DNA from: Microbacteriaceae bacterium UBA1487
GTDB taxonomy: Bacteria; Actinomycetota; Actinomycetes; Actinomycetales; Microbacteriaceae
NCBI GenBank assembly: GCA_002325245.1
Contig: DCRR01000014.1
Location: 70,455 to 134,454, forward strand
Length of the DNA: 64,000 bases
Direction: 5' to 3'
A model generated the notes under the pieces. It was not told the origin of the DNA. It did not search any database and worked only from the letters and a program-made list of their open reading frames with translations. Numbering within the stretch: the stretch's first letter is position 1; the number at the start of each line of letters is the position of its first letter. Positions 51,079 through 60,631 of this stretch are shown here, in pieces. Position numbers and translations under genes: made by a program.

Positions 51079-52416
51079 GTGACCACGTCGAAGTCCGAGC
51101 TCGCGCGACTGAAAGCCGAGAATGCGCGCCTGACCGCTGAGCTGAGCAAGGTCAGCACCGCCCCACGGCGATCGATCCTGCGCTCGATCGCGGCGACGCT
51201 CCTCATCGTGCTCGGCGCGGTGCTCGCTCCGATCGGGGTGGTGACCGCGTGGGCGGGCGCCGAGCTGAGCGACACCGAGCGATTCGTCGAGACCCTCAGC
51301 CCGCTCGCAGAGGATCCGGAGGTCCAGAGCTATCTGGGCGACCAGATCGCCGGGGCGATCGAGGAGGCGCTCGACCCTGACTCCGCCGTGGGAACGCTGC
51401 TCGACTTCGTCGTCCCCGCGGGTGACGAGGTCGTGCCGGAGTTGATCGCAAGCCAGCTGCAGACCGTTCTCGCAGACCAGGTGCGGGCGGGGATCCGTCT
51501 CGCCGTCGACGAAGTCGCCACCTCGGACGCCTTTCCCACGGTGTGGGATGGAGCGCTTCGCGCGGTGCACAGCGAGTTCGTCGTGCTGATGGAGGGCCGC
51601 GGCGACGGCGCTCTGACGATCCGCGACGACGGTGAGCTCGTTCTTGAGCTCAGGGTGCTCGTGGACTCGCTCAAGCCGGCTCTGGTGGACGCCGGATTCG
51701 GCCTGGCCTCCGCCATCCCCGCCGTCGACAAGGAGCTCGTTCTCGCAGAGATCCCGGGCGTCACCGCGGCGAGGCTGGCCTATTCCGCCGTGACGACGGC
51801 CGGCGCACTCATCCCGTGGCTGTCCCTGGCACTGGTGGCGGCCGGGATCGCCGTCTCACCGCGCCGATCGCGTGCCGTCGCCGTCGCAGGCGGCGCCCTC
51901 GTGATCACGGCGGGAGCCCTCGCTCTGGGTCTGAACATCGGCCGTGGCGTGCTCGCTCAGCTTCTCGGCACCGCGATGCCCGCCCAGGTCTCGCAGGTGA
52001 TCTACGACGGGATCACCGGAGTCACGCACGCTTCCGCCGCCGCATTGGTGCTGATCGGCGTGTTCGCGCTTGCCGCGGGTCTCATCGCCGGGCGCTCCGC
52101 CGGGGCGGCCCGGGTCCGCACCGCGGCGGCGGAGCTGTTCGGCTCGGCGAACCGCGCGCTCGTGGCTCGTCGCCTCGTGTCGGCGCGCGTGCCGAGCGTG
52201 CTGCGCCGGAGCGGCTGGGTATTCGCGCTCGTGCTGATCGTCATCGCCCTGGTGCTGTTCGCGACGGTCCGACCGCTGACCGTCTCCGGAGTTGTCATCA
52301 CGGCGGTCGTCGCGGCTCTTGCCTCGCTCGTCTTCGCCGTCCTGCGAGGGGCCGACGCGCCTGCTGCCGAGGACTCGGCTGCTGCTCCCGGGAAGGCCCC
52401 CGCGGAGTCCGTCTAG
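51079..52416 (+). CDS. Large membrane protein of unknown function with N-terminal coiled coil
   Basis: A 445-residue protein. A short coiled coil (SKSELARLKAENARLTAELSKV) precedes the first membrane segment, then an extracytoplasmic region of about 190 residues begins with WAGAELSDTERFVETLSPLAEDPEVQSYLGDQI. About five further segments follow from residue 245. A family of actinobacterial integral membrane proteins shares this layout, but no function is known to me. GTG 51079 with GGGAGA upstream is preferred over the ATG-like extension from 51040. Ends tail to tail with the K+ channel gene, overlapping by CTAG. Confidence 0.78.
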   Translation: MTTSKSELARLKAENARLTAELSKVSTAPRRSILRSIAATLLIVLGAVLAPIGVVTAWAGAELSDTERFVETLSPLAEDPEVQSYLGDQIAGAIEEALDPDSAVGTLLDFVVPAGDEVVPELIASQLQTVLADQVRAGIRLAVDEVATSDAFPTVWDGALRAVHSEFVVLMEGRGDGALTIRDDGELVLELRVLVDSLKPALVDAGFGLASAIPAVDKELVLAEIPGVTAARLAYSAVTTAGALIPWLSLALVAAGIAVSPRRSRAVAVAGGALVITAGALALGLNIGRGVLAQLLGTAMPAQVSQVIYDGITGVTHASAAALVLIGVFALAAGLIAGRSAGAARVRTAAAELFGSANRALVARRLVSARVPSVLRRSGWVFALVLIVIALVLFATVRPLTVSGVVITAVVAALASLVFAVLRGADAPAAEDSAAAPGKAPAESV

Positions 52417-53048
52417 CGGGTGGACTCCGCGCGGGTCTTCTCGGAGATGTAGGAGACGATCGTGGCCGAAGCGACCCCGAGCATCGCGAAGCCGCCGGCC
52501 ATGAGCGCTGCACCATAGATGCGACCGAGCGGCGTCACCGGGTAGACGTCGCCGTAGCCGACCGTGGCGATCGTCACGATCGCCCACCAGATGGCGTCAC
52601 CGAAGGTCGTGATGGTGGCGCCGGGGGCGTCACGCTCCGCGACCAGCGCCGCGAGAGAGCTCATGTACACGAACACGATCGAGTAGGCGATCGCCGATCC
52701 GAGGATTCGCGTGCGCACGCGTGCGCCCACGCTGTGCTGGAACGACGGCAGTTTCACGAGCAGCTGCACCACGCGCGCCGCGCGCACCGGCGGCAGCGCG
52801 ATCGACAGCAGCGCGACGATGTTGTGCGCGACGAAGTGACCGCGCTCGCCTCGCGCGGTCAGCGCGAGACGCACCGCATAGTCGAGCAGGAACGCCAGCC
52901 ACGCCACGGCCAGGACGCTGACCGCCACCACGGTCACTGACGCCGGTCGCGGGTACCACAGCGCAAGAACCGAGTACGCCGCGAGGAACGCTGCTCCGAG
53001 CACCACAAGAACGGGGCGGAAGGCACCGCTCCACGACGATTCGGACAT
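52413..53048 (-). CDS. Potassium channel (voltage-gated-like, 6 TM)
   Basis: A 211-residue ion channel subunit. The selectivity filter ATVGYGD (161-167) and pore helix FGDAIWWAIVTI are classical. Hydrophobic segments before it, including the S4-like PPVRAARVVQLLVKLP with regularly spaced Arg/Lys, suggest a voltage-sensor-type channel. There is no RCK domain. ATG 53048 is 6 nt after TATCGT (53055-53060). It closes the block between ftsE and prfB and may balance charge with the ClC protein. Confidence 0.9.
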   Translation of the reverse strand: MSESSWSGAFRPVLVVLGAAFLAAYSVLALWYPRPASVTVVAVSVLAVAWLAFLLDYAVRLALTARGERGHFVAHNIVALLSIALPPVRAARVVQLLVKLPSFQHSVGARVRTRILGSAIAYSIVFVYMSSLAALVAERDAPGATITTFGDAIWWAIVTIATVGYGDVYPVTPLGRIYGAALMAGGFAMLGVASATIVSYISEKTRAESTR

Positions 53049-53104
53049 GCGATCACGATAGCGGTGAGGAATGCTCCTCGTGCCGTCGGCGCGATGCGGC
53101 GCGG

Positions 53105-54214
<1,110 letters not shown>

Positions 54215-54256
54215 GGCGTACCCCAGCCTACCGGCGGGCGTAACCTAGCGTTCACG

Positions 54257-55513
54257 ATGAGCACCGCGACCCCGGCCCCGCGTTGGCGCGCGGTGACGGT
54301 GACGACTCTCGTTCCGACCTTCCTGTTCTCGCTCGGCCAGGGCGCGCTGCTGCCGGTGCTGCCGCTCGTCGCCGACGACCTCGGCGCCGACCTCGCGACG
54401 GCGGGACTCGTCTCCGCGATGCTCATGGTCGGCGTGCTCGTCGGCGACATCCCGAGCGGGATCGTGATCGCCCGGATCGGCGAGCGAGTCGCGATGGTCG
54501 CCGCTGCGGGCGTTGCCATCCTCGGGGCCGTCGTCGGCTTCCTCGCCCCGAACCCCGCCGTTCTGGCGGCCGCGGTCTTCGTCATCGGACTCGGCGGCGC
54601 GGTGTTCGCCCTCGCCCGGCACGCGTTCCTGACCACCTTCGTACCGGTGTCCTACCGGGCTCGCGCGCTGTCGACACTCGGCGGAACACACCGACTGGGC
54701 CTGTTCGTCGGGCCCTTCCTCTCCGCCGCGCTCCTCCAGCTGACCGACCTGCCGGCGTCCGCGTTCGGCGTGCTGGCGGTCGGATGCCTGCTCGCCGCGC
54801 TCGTGCTGGTGCTGCTGCGTGATCCCGAATCGGTGTTCGGGGCAGAGCACCGCAGCGCGGCACCGACCACGGGCGAGCTCTTCGTCGCCGACGAGGCGCA
54901 CGGACTGTTCCGCACCCTCTGGGCGCGTCGGAGCGTGCTCGCCACCGTCGGGCTCGGAAGCGCGATCATGTCGGCGCTGCGAGCCTCCCGACTGGTGATC
55001 CTGCCGCTCTGGGCGGTCAGCATCGGCCTCGACGGCGCCACCGCCGCCCTCATCATCGGCATCGCGGGCGGGATCGATTTCGCCCTGTTCTACGGCGGCG
55101 GCTGGCTGATGGACCGGTTCGGGCGCCTCTGGGTGGCGGTGCCGAGCCTGGCCTCCCTGTCGCTGGCGCACCTGGCGCTCGCGTTCACCCACGATGCCGA
55201 GGCCCCCGTGGCCTGGTTCGTCGTTCTCGCGTTCACGCTCGCCGTGGCCAACGGGCTGAGCTCAGGGATCCTGATGACGCTGGGCTCCGATCTCGCCGAC
55301 CCGCGCCAACCGGCGCTGTTCCTCGGCGCCTGGCGGTTCACCAACGATCTGGGCGGGGCATCCGCACCGCTCGTGATCGCGGGCGTGACCGCGGCGGCAT
55401 CCCTGCCGGTCGCCGCCGCCGTGATCGCCGGTGTCGGGCTTGTGGGCGCGACGGTCTGGCGCTTCTCGATCCCGCGTCATGTCAGCCGAACACCGCGCGG
55501 GCGCGGGCGGTGA
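54257..55513 (+). CDS. MFS transporter
   Basis: A 418-residue, 12-segment major-facilitator protein. Motif A-like GDIPSGIVIARIGERVAMV follows segment 2, FALARHAFLTTFVPVSYRARALSTLGGTHRLGLFVGPFL covers segments 4-5, and LFYGGGWLMDRFGRLW repeats motif A in the second half. ATG 54257 is 5 nt after TAGCGT (54246-54251), divergent from prfB. The end overlaps the convergent TadG-like gene by 32 bp. Substrate unknown. Confidence 0.88.
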   Translation: MSTATPAPRWRAVTVTTLVPTFLFSLGQGALLPVLPLVADDLGADLATAGLVSAMLMVGVLVGDIPSGIVIARIGERVAMVAAAGVAILGAVVGFLAPNPAVLAAAVFVIGLGGAVFALARHAFLTTFVPVSYRARALSTLGGTHRLGLFVGPFLSAALLQLTDLPASAFGVLAVGCLLAALVLVLLRDPESVFGAEHRSAAPTTGELFVADEAHGLFRTLWARRSVLATVGLGSAIMSALRASRLVILPLWAVSIGLDGATAALIIGIAGGIDFALFYGGGWLMDRFGRLWVAVPSLASLSLAHLALAFTHDAEAPVAWFVVLAFTLAVANGLSSGILMTLGSDLADPRQPALFLGAWRFTNDLGGASAPLVIAGVTAAASLPVAAAVIAGVGLVGATVWRFSIPRHVSRTPRGRGR

Positions 55514-55928
55514 CCTCGATGCGGATGCCCTCCGGCACGAGCGCGGTCACGACCGGCGGTCGCCACATCGCTTCGAGCGTCACGGTCGCGCTGGCCCCGT
55601 CGTGCGTGGTCGCCTCGACGACGCGCAGCCCCTCCAGCGGCGGTGTCGGGATGCGCCCCAGGTAGTCGCGCACCGCAGCCGCCACCTCGTCCGCGCGCAG
55701 GGTGGGCCGCAGCGCCCCCTCTGCGGTGACGGACACGTCGTCGAGATCGAAGGACTCGGCGCCGACCAGCGCCGCCCCGTCGGCGAGGGTGAACAGCTGC
55801 TTGCGCTCCAGGTAGAGAGAGCTCGCCGCGACCACCACGAGGATGAGCCCGATCGCGAGGGCCGCGTAGAACAGCACGAGGGGCAGCGTCGACCCGGTGT
55901 CGTCCCGCCAGTCGCGTGGCACCCTCAT
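55482..55928 (-). CDS. TadG/Rv3660-region-type pilus-assembly protein
   Basis: A 148-residue protein with a single N-terminal membrane segment after a type-IVb prepilin-like site (WRDDTGSTLPLVLFYAALAIGLILVVVAAS) and an outer domain LYLERKQLFTLADGAALVGAESF typical of TadE/TadG-like minor pilins. The +5 glutamate of true prepilins is missing. ATG 55928 overlaps the stop of the preceding TadE gene. Last gene of the pilin half of the Tad locus. Confidence 0.78.
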   Translation of the reverse strand: MRVPRDWRDDTGSTLPLVLFYAALAIGLILVVVAASSLYLERKQLFTLADGAALVGAESFDLDDVSVTAEGALRPTLRADEVAAAVRDYLGRIPTPPLEGLRVVEATTHDGASATVTLEAMWRPPVVTALVPEGIRIEVTARARAVFG

Positions 55929-56401
55929 CCGGTGCCGCCCGCGAAGCGCGAGACCTGCTCGGTGGCGGTCGAACTCATCGGGACGCTCGCCGGCACCCCC
56001 AGCGTGAAGATCGGCGGCACGAGCGGCAGCGCCACCTCGACCGTCACCCGAATGCTGACGAATCCGCGCCTGGTGAGGCAGTCGCCGGGGTCCGGCTGGC
56101 AGAAGGTCTCGACCCGCCGTGGCGCCTCCTCGACCCCGAAGTCGGCGAGCGCCACCTGGATCGCACGGTCCGCGGCCGCGTTCGCCTCGGCAGCAGACTC
56201 GGCCTGCACGTAGACCCGGGTCGCCTGCCGCGCGGCACCCTCGACCGCGAAGGCGGCGGCCTGCAGCTGCGCGAGCGCGAGCACCAGGTAGACCATCGGC
56301 ACGAGCATCAGCACGCCGACGCCGATGAACTCGATGGATGCCGAGCCCGCGTCGTCGGCGAGCGCGCGGGAGCGCTCAGTCGAGAGTCTCGATCGCCGCA
56401 T
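55925..56401 (-). CDS. TadE-family minor pilin (second)
   Basis: A 158-residue TadE-like pseudopilin. The cleavage motif DDAGSASIEFIGVGVLMLVPMVYLVLALAQLQ has Gly at -1 and Glu at +5, followed by AAAFAVEGAARQATRVYVQAE. The outer domain has two cysteines (FCQPDPGDC). Overlaps the upstream TadE gene by 26 bp and the downstream gene by ATGA. Placed in the envelope as part of the Tad pilus or a related secretion fibre. Confidence 0.82.
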   Translation of the reverse strand: MRRSRLSTERSRALADDAGSASIEFIGVGVLMLVPMVYLVLALAQLQAAAFAVEGAARQATRVYVQAESAAEANAAADRAIQVALADFGVEEAPRRVETFCQPDPGDCLTRRGFVSIRVTVEVALPLVPPIFTLGVPASVPMSSTATEQVSRFAGGTG

Positions 56402-56771
56402 GCCCGGTCACCTCCAAGGCGCGCTCGGCCCCCAGCAGTCCGATCAGCGGCAGGGTCGCGCGCACCGTCACGGTGAGGGCGGGGTGCCCTCGCCACTCCC
56501 CCGTCTCGACCGTGATCTCGCGCGCGTAGTCGGCGCCGACCGCGAGGGTGATCAGCTCGGCGGTGCGCTCGGCGGCGTGGGCGGGGCCGCGGTCGGCGAG
56601 CGCACCGTAGCGCGCGCCCTCGGCCGCCGCGTCGAGCACGCTGTTGCGCACGTGCAGGGCGAGCCCGAGCTGCAGCACCGCCACGGTGAGCATCGTGAGC
56701 AGAGCCCCGACGAGCGCGAACTCGGCGGGGGCTGAGCCGCGATCGTCGGCGAGACGCCTCGCGAAGGTCAT
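56376..56771 (-). CDS. TadE-family minor pilin (first)
   Basis: A 131-residue TadE-like pseudopilin with motif DDRGSAPAEFALVGALLTMLTVAVLQLGLALHVRN (Gly -1, Glu +5) and the family RNSVLDAAAEGARYGALADRG. Ends with VTVRATLPLIGLLG. No clear ribosome site is seen; it lies 23 bp after the small pilin-like gene and likely shares its transcript. Confidence 0.82.
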   Translation of the reverse strand: MTFARRLADDRGSAPAEFALVGALLTMLTVAVLQLGLALHVRNSVLDAAAEGARYGALADRGPAHAAERTAELITLAVGADYAREITVETGEWRGHPALTVTVRATLPLIGLLGAERALEVTGHAAIETLD

Positions 56772-56794
56772 CGCCGCGTCACCGGTGCGCCCGA

Positions 56795-56968
56795 TCAGAT
56801 CCCGGCGACGCGCGAGATCGCGTTCTCGAAGATCTCGGCGAGCGCGGGACCGGCGAGCCCCCAGATCACGATGACGAGCCCCGCGGTCATCAACGTGATC
56901 AGCACCCAGCCAGGCACGTCACCGCGGTCGTCACGGGCCAGCATCCACAGGTCGTGAAGGCGTGTCAT
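56795..56968 (-). CDS. Small pilin-like membrane protein (57 residues)
   Basis: ATG 56968 to TGA 56795 encodes 57 residues. A charged N-terminus ending in ARDDRG is followed by a single membrane segment (VPGWVLITLMTAGLVIVIWGLAG) and a short amphipathic tail (ALAEIFENAISRVAGI). Size, layout and position at the head of the TadE genes fit a Flp-type pilin, with DDRG as the leader-peptidase site, but the conserved +5 Glu-Tyr pair is absent. GGAGG lies immediately before the ATG, unusually close. Confidence 0.65.
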   Translation of the reverse strand: MTRLHDLWMLARDDRGDVPGWVLITLMTAGLVIVIWGLAGPALAEIFENAISRVAGI

Positions 56969-57037
56969 GCCTCCAGGGTGATGCGTCGGCGTCGCCCGCG
57001 TGGCGGGTTGTCCACAGCACGGGCGACGCGAAGGTCC

Positions 57038-57385
57038 CTAACTCGGGGTGTAGGAACTGCTAGCCGGAATCGCGACGATCCAGAATGCCGTCGTCAGCAC
57101 GATGATCGCGAGGGTGAGGTATCCGAGGGTGAGGCCCGCGGTTGCTTGACCGCGGCCGACGCCGCCCATCGTGCGCGCCTTCGACAACCCGACGTGGCCG
57201 AAGATCGCCGCAAGCAGCGCGGGAGCGAATGCGAAGAATGCGGAGATCAGGCCGATGATCGGAATCGGACTGCCGATGCCGATCACGATCGCAACGATCC
57301 CGAGCACCATCCCGGCGATCGCGGGCCCGTTCGACGGCGCCCGCACGACCTGCTGGTAGATGACCTGGTGTTGAGATTCGTTCAT
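57038..57385 (-). CDS. DUF4190-domain membrane protein
   Basis: A 115-residue protein with two to three hydrophobic segments. The DUF4190 pattern is seen in NGPAIAGMVLGIVAIVIG at the start and AIFGHVGLSKARTMGGVGRGQATAGLTLGYLTLAI in the middle. Common in actinobacteria, function unknown. ATG 57385 lies exactly 6 nt after TACGAT (57392-57397). Confidence 0.82.
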   Translation of the reverse strand: MNESQHQVIYQQVVRAPSNGPAIAGMVLGIVAIVIGIGSPIPIIGLISAFFAFAPALLAAIFGHVGLSKARTMGGVGRGQATAGLTLGYLTLAIIVLTTAFWIVAIPASSSYTPS

Positions 57386-57458
57386 GAGCTGATCGTAGGG
57401 GCGCAGACCTGCTCCCGCCGACCCCGCGAACGGGTGGCGTGCTCGGCCGAGATGTCAC

Positions 57459-58028
57459 CTATGCGCTGACGTCGCGGGCGAGCCGGAGGCGTGCCTCGCC
57501 GGAGAGCGCGAGGCCGTAGAGCGCGGGGATCGCCAGGAGCAGGCCCACGAGCCCGCCCCACGTCGTGAGGATCAGCGTCGTCACCACGCTGGCGAGGAAC
57601 AGGAGCGACATCGCCACGAGCAGCACGCGGCGCCCGGTGACGCCGAACCCCCATCCGGCGGCGATGAGCAGGCCCCAGCGCAGCAGCGGCTCCCCCGGCG
57701 CCCAGGGGTGCTCGACCCGGAACACCGACAGGAACGCCGCCACCAGCAGGATGCCGACCCACGCGCCGAGCAGCAGCGGCCCGTGCGGTCTCGGCGCATT
57801 CTCGCGCACCACCACGCGGAGGGGCATCTCGCCGTCCGGCGCGGGGCCCGCCGCCAGCAGCCGGTCGCGTGCCTCGACCAGCAGGCGGAACGTCTCCGCG
57901 TCGCCGCCGTCGACATCCGGATGGGCGGTGCGCGCGCGGCGTGCGAACGCCGCCGTCACCTCGGCGCGACCCGCATCGACGGCGACGCCCAGCAGCAACG
58001 CGGCACGCTCGCGATCCATCGTCGGCAT
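57459..58028 (-). CDS. J-domain (DnaJ-like) membrane protein
   Basis: A 189-residue protein. Residues 4-55 are a small J domain with the HPD tripeptide in RARTAHPDVDGGDAETFRLLVEARDRLL, which should stimulate a DnaK ATPase. The rest has four hydrophobic segments, so the J domain is membrane-tethered. ATG 58028 is chosen because TACGCT (58035-58040) lies 6 nt upstream; a longer ORF to 58166 adds non-conserved sequence. Client unknown. Confidence 0.78.
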   Translation of the reverse strand: MPTMDRERAALLLGVAVDAGRAEVTAAFARRARTAHPDVDGGDAETFRLLVEARDRLLAAGPAPDGEMPLRVVVRENAPRPHGPLLLGAWVGILLVAAFLSVFRVEHPWAPGEPLLRWGLLIAAGWGFGVTGRRVLLVAMSLLFLASVVTTLILTTWGGLVGLLLAIPALYGLALSGEARLRLARDVSA

Positions 58029-58137
58029 GGGCTCAGCGTACGCTCGGGTCTCCACAACGGGGGCGCCATTGTCGAGCCGCGAGCGTAGGCTCGAAACGGG
58101 ACCCGCACCGTCGCGGGTCGCGTGAGAGGAGTTGGCC

Positions 58138-58641
58138 ATGACCACGCCGAATCCCACCGGAACCATCGCGCCCGGCCATCACGGGCCCGAGCTGCACCCG
58201 ACTCGGCGCATCCGTCATGACATCGACGAGGTGTGGGCCGCGCTCACCGAGTCCGACCGCCTCGAGCAGTGGATCGGGCGATTCGAGGGCGACCCGCGGG
58301 ACGGATCCGTCACCTTCTTCATGACCGCCGAAGGCGCGGAGGCGCCGGGCGAGCGCGCCACCATCGTCGAGTGCACGCCGCCCGAGCACTACGCCGTCGA
58401 GACGGAGGTGGGCGACGAGATCTGGCATCTCGCCGTCACGCTCGACCACGACGCCGGAGTGACGACGCTGCAGTTCGCCCAGCGCGCCGACGACTCGGAC
58501 CTGGCGAGCGTCGGGCCGGGCTGGGAGTACTACCTCGACCGGCTCGTCACAAGCCTCGGCGGCGGCGACGTCGCCGGTGTCGACTGGGAGCACTACTTTC
58601 CGGCAATGAGCGCGTACTACGCGGGTCTCTCGGCGAGCTGA
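58138..58641 (+). CDS. SRPBCC (AHSA1/START-like) domain protein
   Basis: A 167-residue protein with the SRPBCC fold: RRIRHDIDEVWAALTESDRLEQWIG begins the domain, and GPGWEYYLDRLVTSLGGGDVAG is the last long helix. Members bind hydrophobic ligands or act as Hsp90 activators or polyketide-type cyclases; no ligand is evident. ATG 58138 has GAGGAG upstream and TAGGCT (58086-58091) as a likely -10. It is the only plus-strand gene in the region between the two halves of the Tad locus. Confidence 0.82.
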   Translation: MTTPNPTGTIAPGHHGPELHPTRRIRHDIDEVWAALTESDRLEQWIGRFEGDPRDGSVTFFMTAEGAEAPGERATIVECTPPEHYAVETEVGDEIWHLAVTLDHDAGVTTLQFAQRADDSDLASVGPGWEYYLDRLVTSLGGGDVAGVDWEHYFPAMSAYYAGLSAS

Positions 58642-58647
58642 GCGCGG

Positions 58648-59973
58648 CTACGGCTTCTCGGCCTGCATCTCGCGGATGTAGTCGCGGATCGTGGGCACCG
58701 CCTCGAGCTTGTCGCGGAAGAACGTGTTCACCTGGTTGACGACGTTCGCCTGGGCGGCCTCCACCTCGGTGGTGCGCCGCTCCCCCGCATCCTGATCCTC
58801 AAGGGTGCGCCGCAGCTGCAGCAGCGCCTTCACGATCGCGGTCTCCTCCGCGCCCTCGAGCGTGTCGATCACGCTCAGCACCAGCTCGTCGGCCTGCGCG
58901 CGCACCGCGTCGATCGGGATCGAGCTGCCGGACTGAGTGGCGTTGTCGAGCGTCGAGATGAGCGACCACACCTGATACAGCAGGGTGGCCGGCTCGTCGA
59001 AGAGCTCGCGCACGAAGGCGGCATCCATGTGCCGACCCGAGAGTCGGAAGATGTTGTACATCCGCTTGGCGGCTTTGCCGTAGTTGAGGCTTTTGGTGAG
59101 GTACTTGCGCACCTCCCCCTCCAGCCGGTCCACGTAGTCGTCGAGGGCGTCGTCGGAGACGAAGCGGGCCAGCTTGGCGAAGGTGGGCACCGCGTCGGCG
59201 TCGAGATACACCTCCTGGAAGTAGGCGTCCAGGTAGCCGTCGAGCGACACGATCGCGCCGTCGGGGCCCTCCCAGGTGACGTCGATCACGTTGCTGGCGT
59301 TGGAGAGCTGCCCGCGGTCGGGGTCGGCGACCACCCAGTCGAGCTTCACCCAGCCGGGGTCGAGCGCCGCCTGCTCCCAGAGGATCGTGGTCGAGCCGTG
59401 CTCGTCGGATTCGAACCTCAGCGCGCCGCCCTCGACCTCCCGGGCGGTCCACGAGATCGGGCTGCCCTTCGAGACGGGCCGGCCCGCGTGCGTGCCGCTG
59501 GCCGGGTACGAGCCGAGCTTCGCCTCCAGGAACTGGTAGTCGGCACCGCGCGCGTGGCTCAGCGCGTGCTCCCGCAGCAGCCACGCCATCAGCCTGCAGG
59601 CATCCTCGCGCGTGGGGGCCTTGAGGTTCAGCCGCTGGAAGTAGTCGGCGTCGCCGGGGAACGACTGGATCTTCGACTGCGCCGCGCTTCCCGACAGCGC
59701 CAGCGCGCTCTCGGCGACCTCCGGCGGCCCGGTCACCTCCACGATCGTGCCGATGCGGCGGAAGCGCTCCAGGTCGCGGGGCGAGAAGTCGAGCATGGTG
59801 ACGCGGTGGCCGAAGGTGCCGCTGTCGGCATCCACCGTGATCTCGTCGGCCTCGGTGTCGGCGAGCGCGTGCAGCCAGCGCTGAGTCTCCGCCTCGTCGA
59901 GCTCGATGCCGAGCCGCACCGCGGACTCGACGATCAGCGTGACATCGAACTCGGGTTCCTGGGGCATCGTCAC
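58648..59973 (-). CDS. Protein of unknown function coupled to a DnaQ-like exonuclease
   Basis: A 441-residue soluble protein that I do not recognise. It starts EFDVTLIVESAVRLGIELDEAETQRWLHAL and has a mixed alpha/beta first half with GDADYFQRLNLKAPTREDACRLMAWLLREHAL. A central beta-rich region (SPISWTAREVEGGALRFESDEHGSTTILWEQ) leads to a helical C-terminal third (VRKYLTKSLNYGKAAKRMYNIFRLSG). There is no signal peptide or membrane segment. Its ATG overlaps the stop of the exonuclease gene (ATGA), so the pair is co-translated and may act together on nucleic acid. Confidence 0.75.
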   Translation of the reverse strand: MTMPQEPEFDVTLIVESAVRLGIELDEAETQRWLHALADTEADEITVDADSGTFGHRVTMLDFSPRDLERFRRIGTIVEVTGPPEVAESALALSGSAAQSKIQSFPGDADYFQRLNLKAPTREDACRLMAWLLREHALSHARGADYQFLEAKLGSYPASGTHAGRPVSKGSPISWTAREVEGGALRFESDEHGSTTILWEQAALDPGWVKLDWVVADPDRGQLSNASNVIDVTWEGPDGAIVSLDGYLDAYFQEVYLDADAVPTFAKLARFVSDDALDDYVDRLEGEVRKYLTKSLNYGKAAKRMYNIFRLSGRHMDAAFVRELFDEPATLLYQVWSLISTLDNATQSGSSIPIDAVRAQADELVLSVIDTLEGAEETAIVKALLQLRRTLEDQDAGERRTTEVEAAQANVVNQVNTFFRDKLEAVPTIRDYIREMQAEKP

Positions 59974-60542
59974 TCCCGTCGTGGGCGAGCCTTCGCGTCC
60001 GCACGAAGGGCCCGGAACAGCTCCGCCTGATCTTGGGCGTCATTCAGAGCATTGTGCGCCAGGGGCCGCCCGGTCAAGTACTTCGGCGACAGCACCCGCA
60101 TGCTCGTCTCGGCCCAGGTGCCGTCGGCGACCGCCATCGCGTACGACTTGATGTCGAGAGCGGAGTGCCCGAAGGGGTTGCGCCCCAGGTAGCGCTGAAA
60201 GTAGTCGTCGACGAACATCCAGTCGAAGGGGGCGTTGAACGCGGTGAACACCGGCACGTGCCCCTCGGGCACCACCTCGGCCACCCAGTCGGCGAACCGC
60301 TGCATCGCGACCGCCGGCTCGACGCCGGTCTCGGCGAGGGATGCGGGGTCGAGCCCGCTGATCGCGAGCGCCTGCTCGTTGACCTCCTCACGATCCGGCT
60401 TCAGCTCGACATAGAAGGTCGTCGTCGGCGTCTCGGCCAGGCACGCGCCGATCGACAGCAGAGCGAACCGGCTCGGCACGCTGCCCGCCGTCTCGACGTC
60501 GATCGAGATGAACACTTCGGGTCGGGGCTCGCTCTGGCTCAC
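59970..60542 (-). CDS. DnaQ-like 3'-5' exonuclease (DEDDh type)
   Basis: A 190-residue exonuclease of the RNase T/DnaQ fold. Acidic motifs are FISIDVETAGSV (ExoI), FTAFNAPFDWMF (ExoII) and HNALNDAQDQAE (ExoIII, His and Asp), all complete. Short stand-alone members act on RNA or DNA ends. GTG 60542 is 6 nt after TAGCCT (60549-60554), so it starts its own leaderless unit after tadC. Coupled to the unknown 441-residue protein. Confidence 0.87.
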   Translation of the reverse strand: MSQSEPRPEVFISIDVETAGSVPSRFALLSIGACLAETPTTTFYVELKPDREEVNEQALAISGLDPASLAETGVEPAVAMQRFADWVAEVVPEGHVPVFTAFNAPFDWMFVDDYFQRYLGRNPFGHSALDIKSYAMAVADGTWAETSMRVLSPKYLTGRPLAHNALNDAQDQAELFRALRADAKARPRRE

Positions 60543-60631
60543 CCGGCGAGGCTATCGCTCGGGTGCGGATGGGCAACAGGGTGCGCGCGGATGCGTGAGA
60601 GCGTGCGGCCGCGTCAGGGTCTCTGAGAGCG

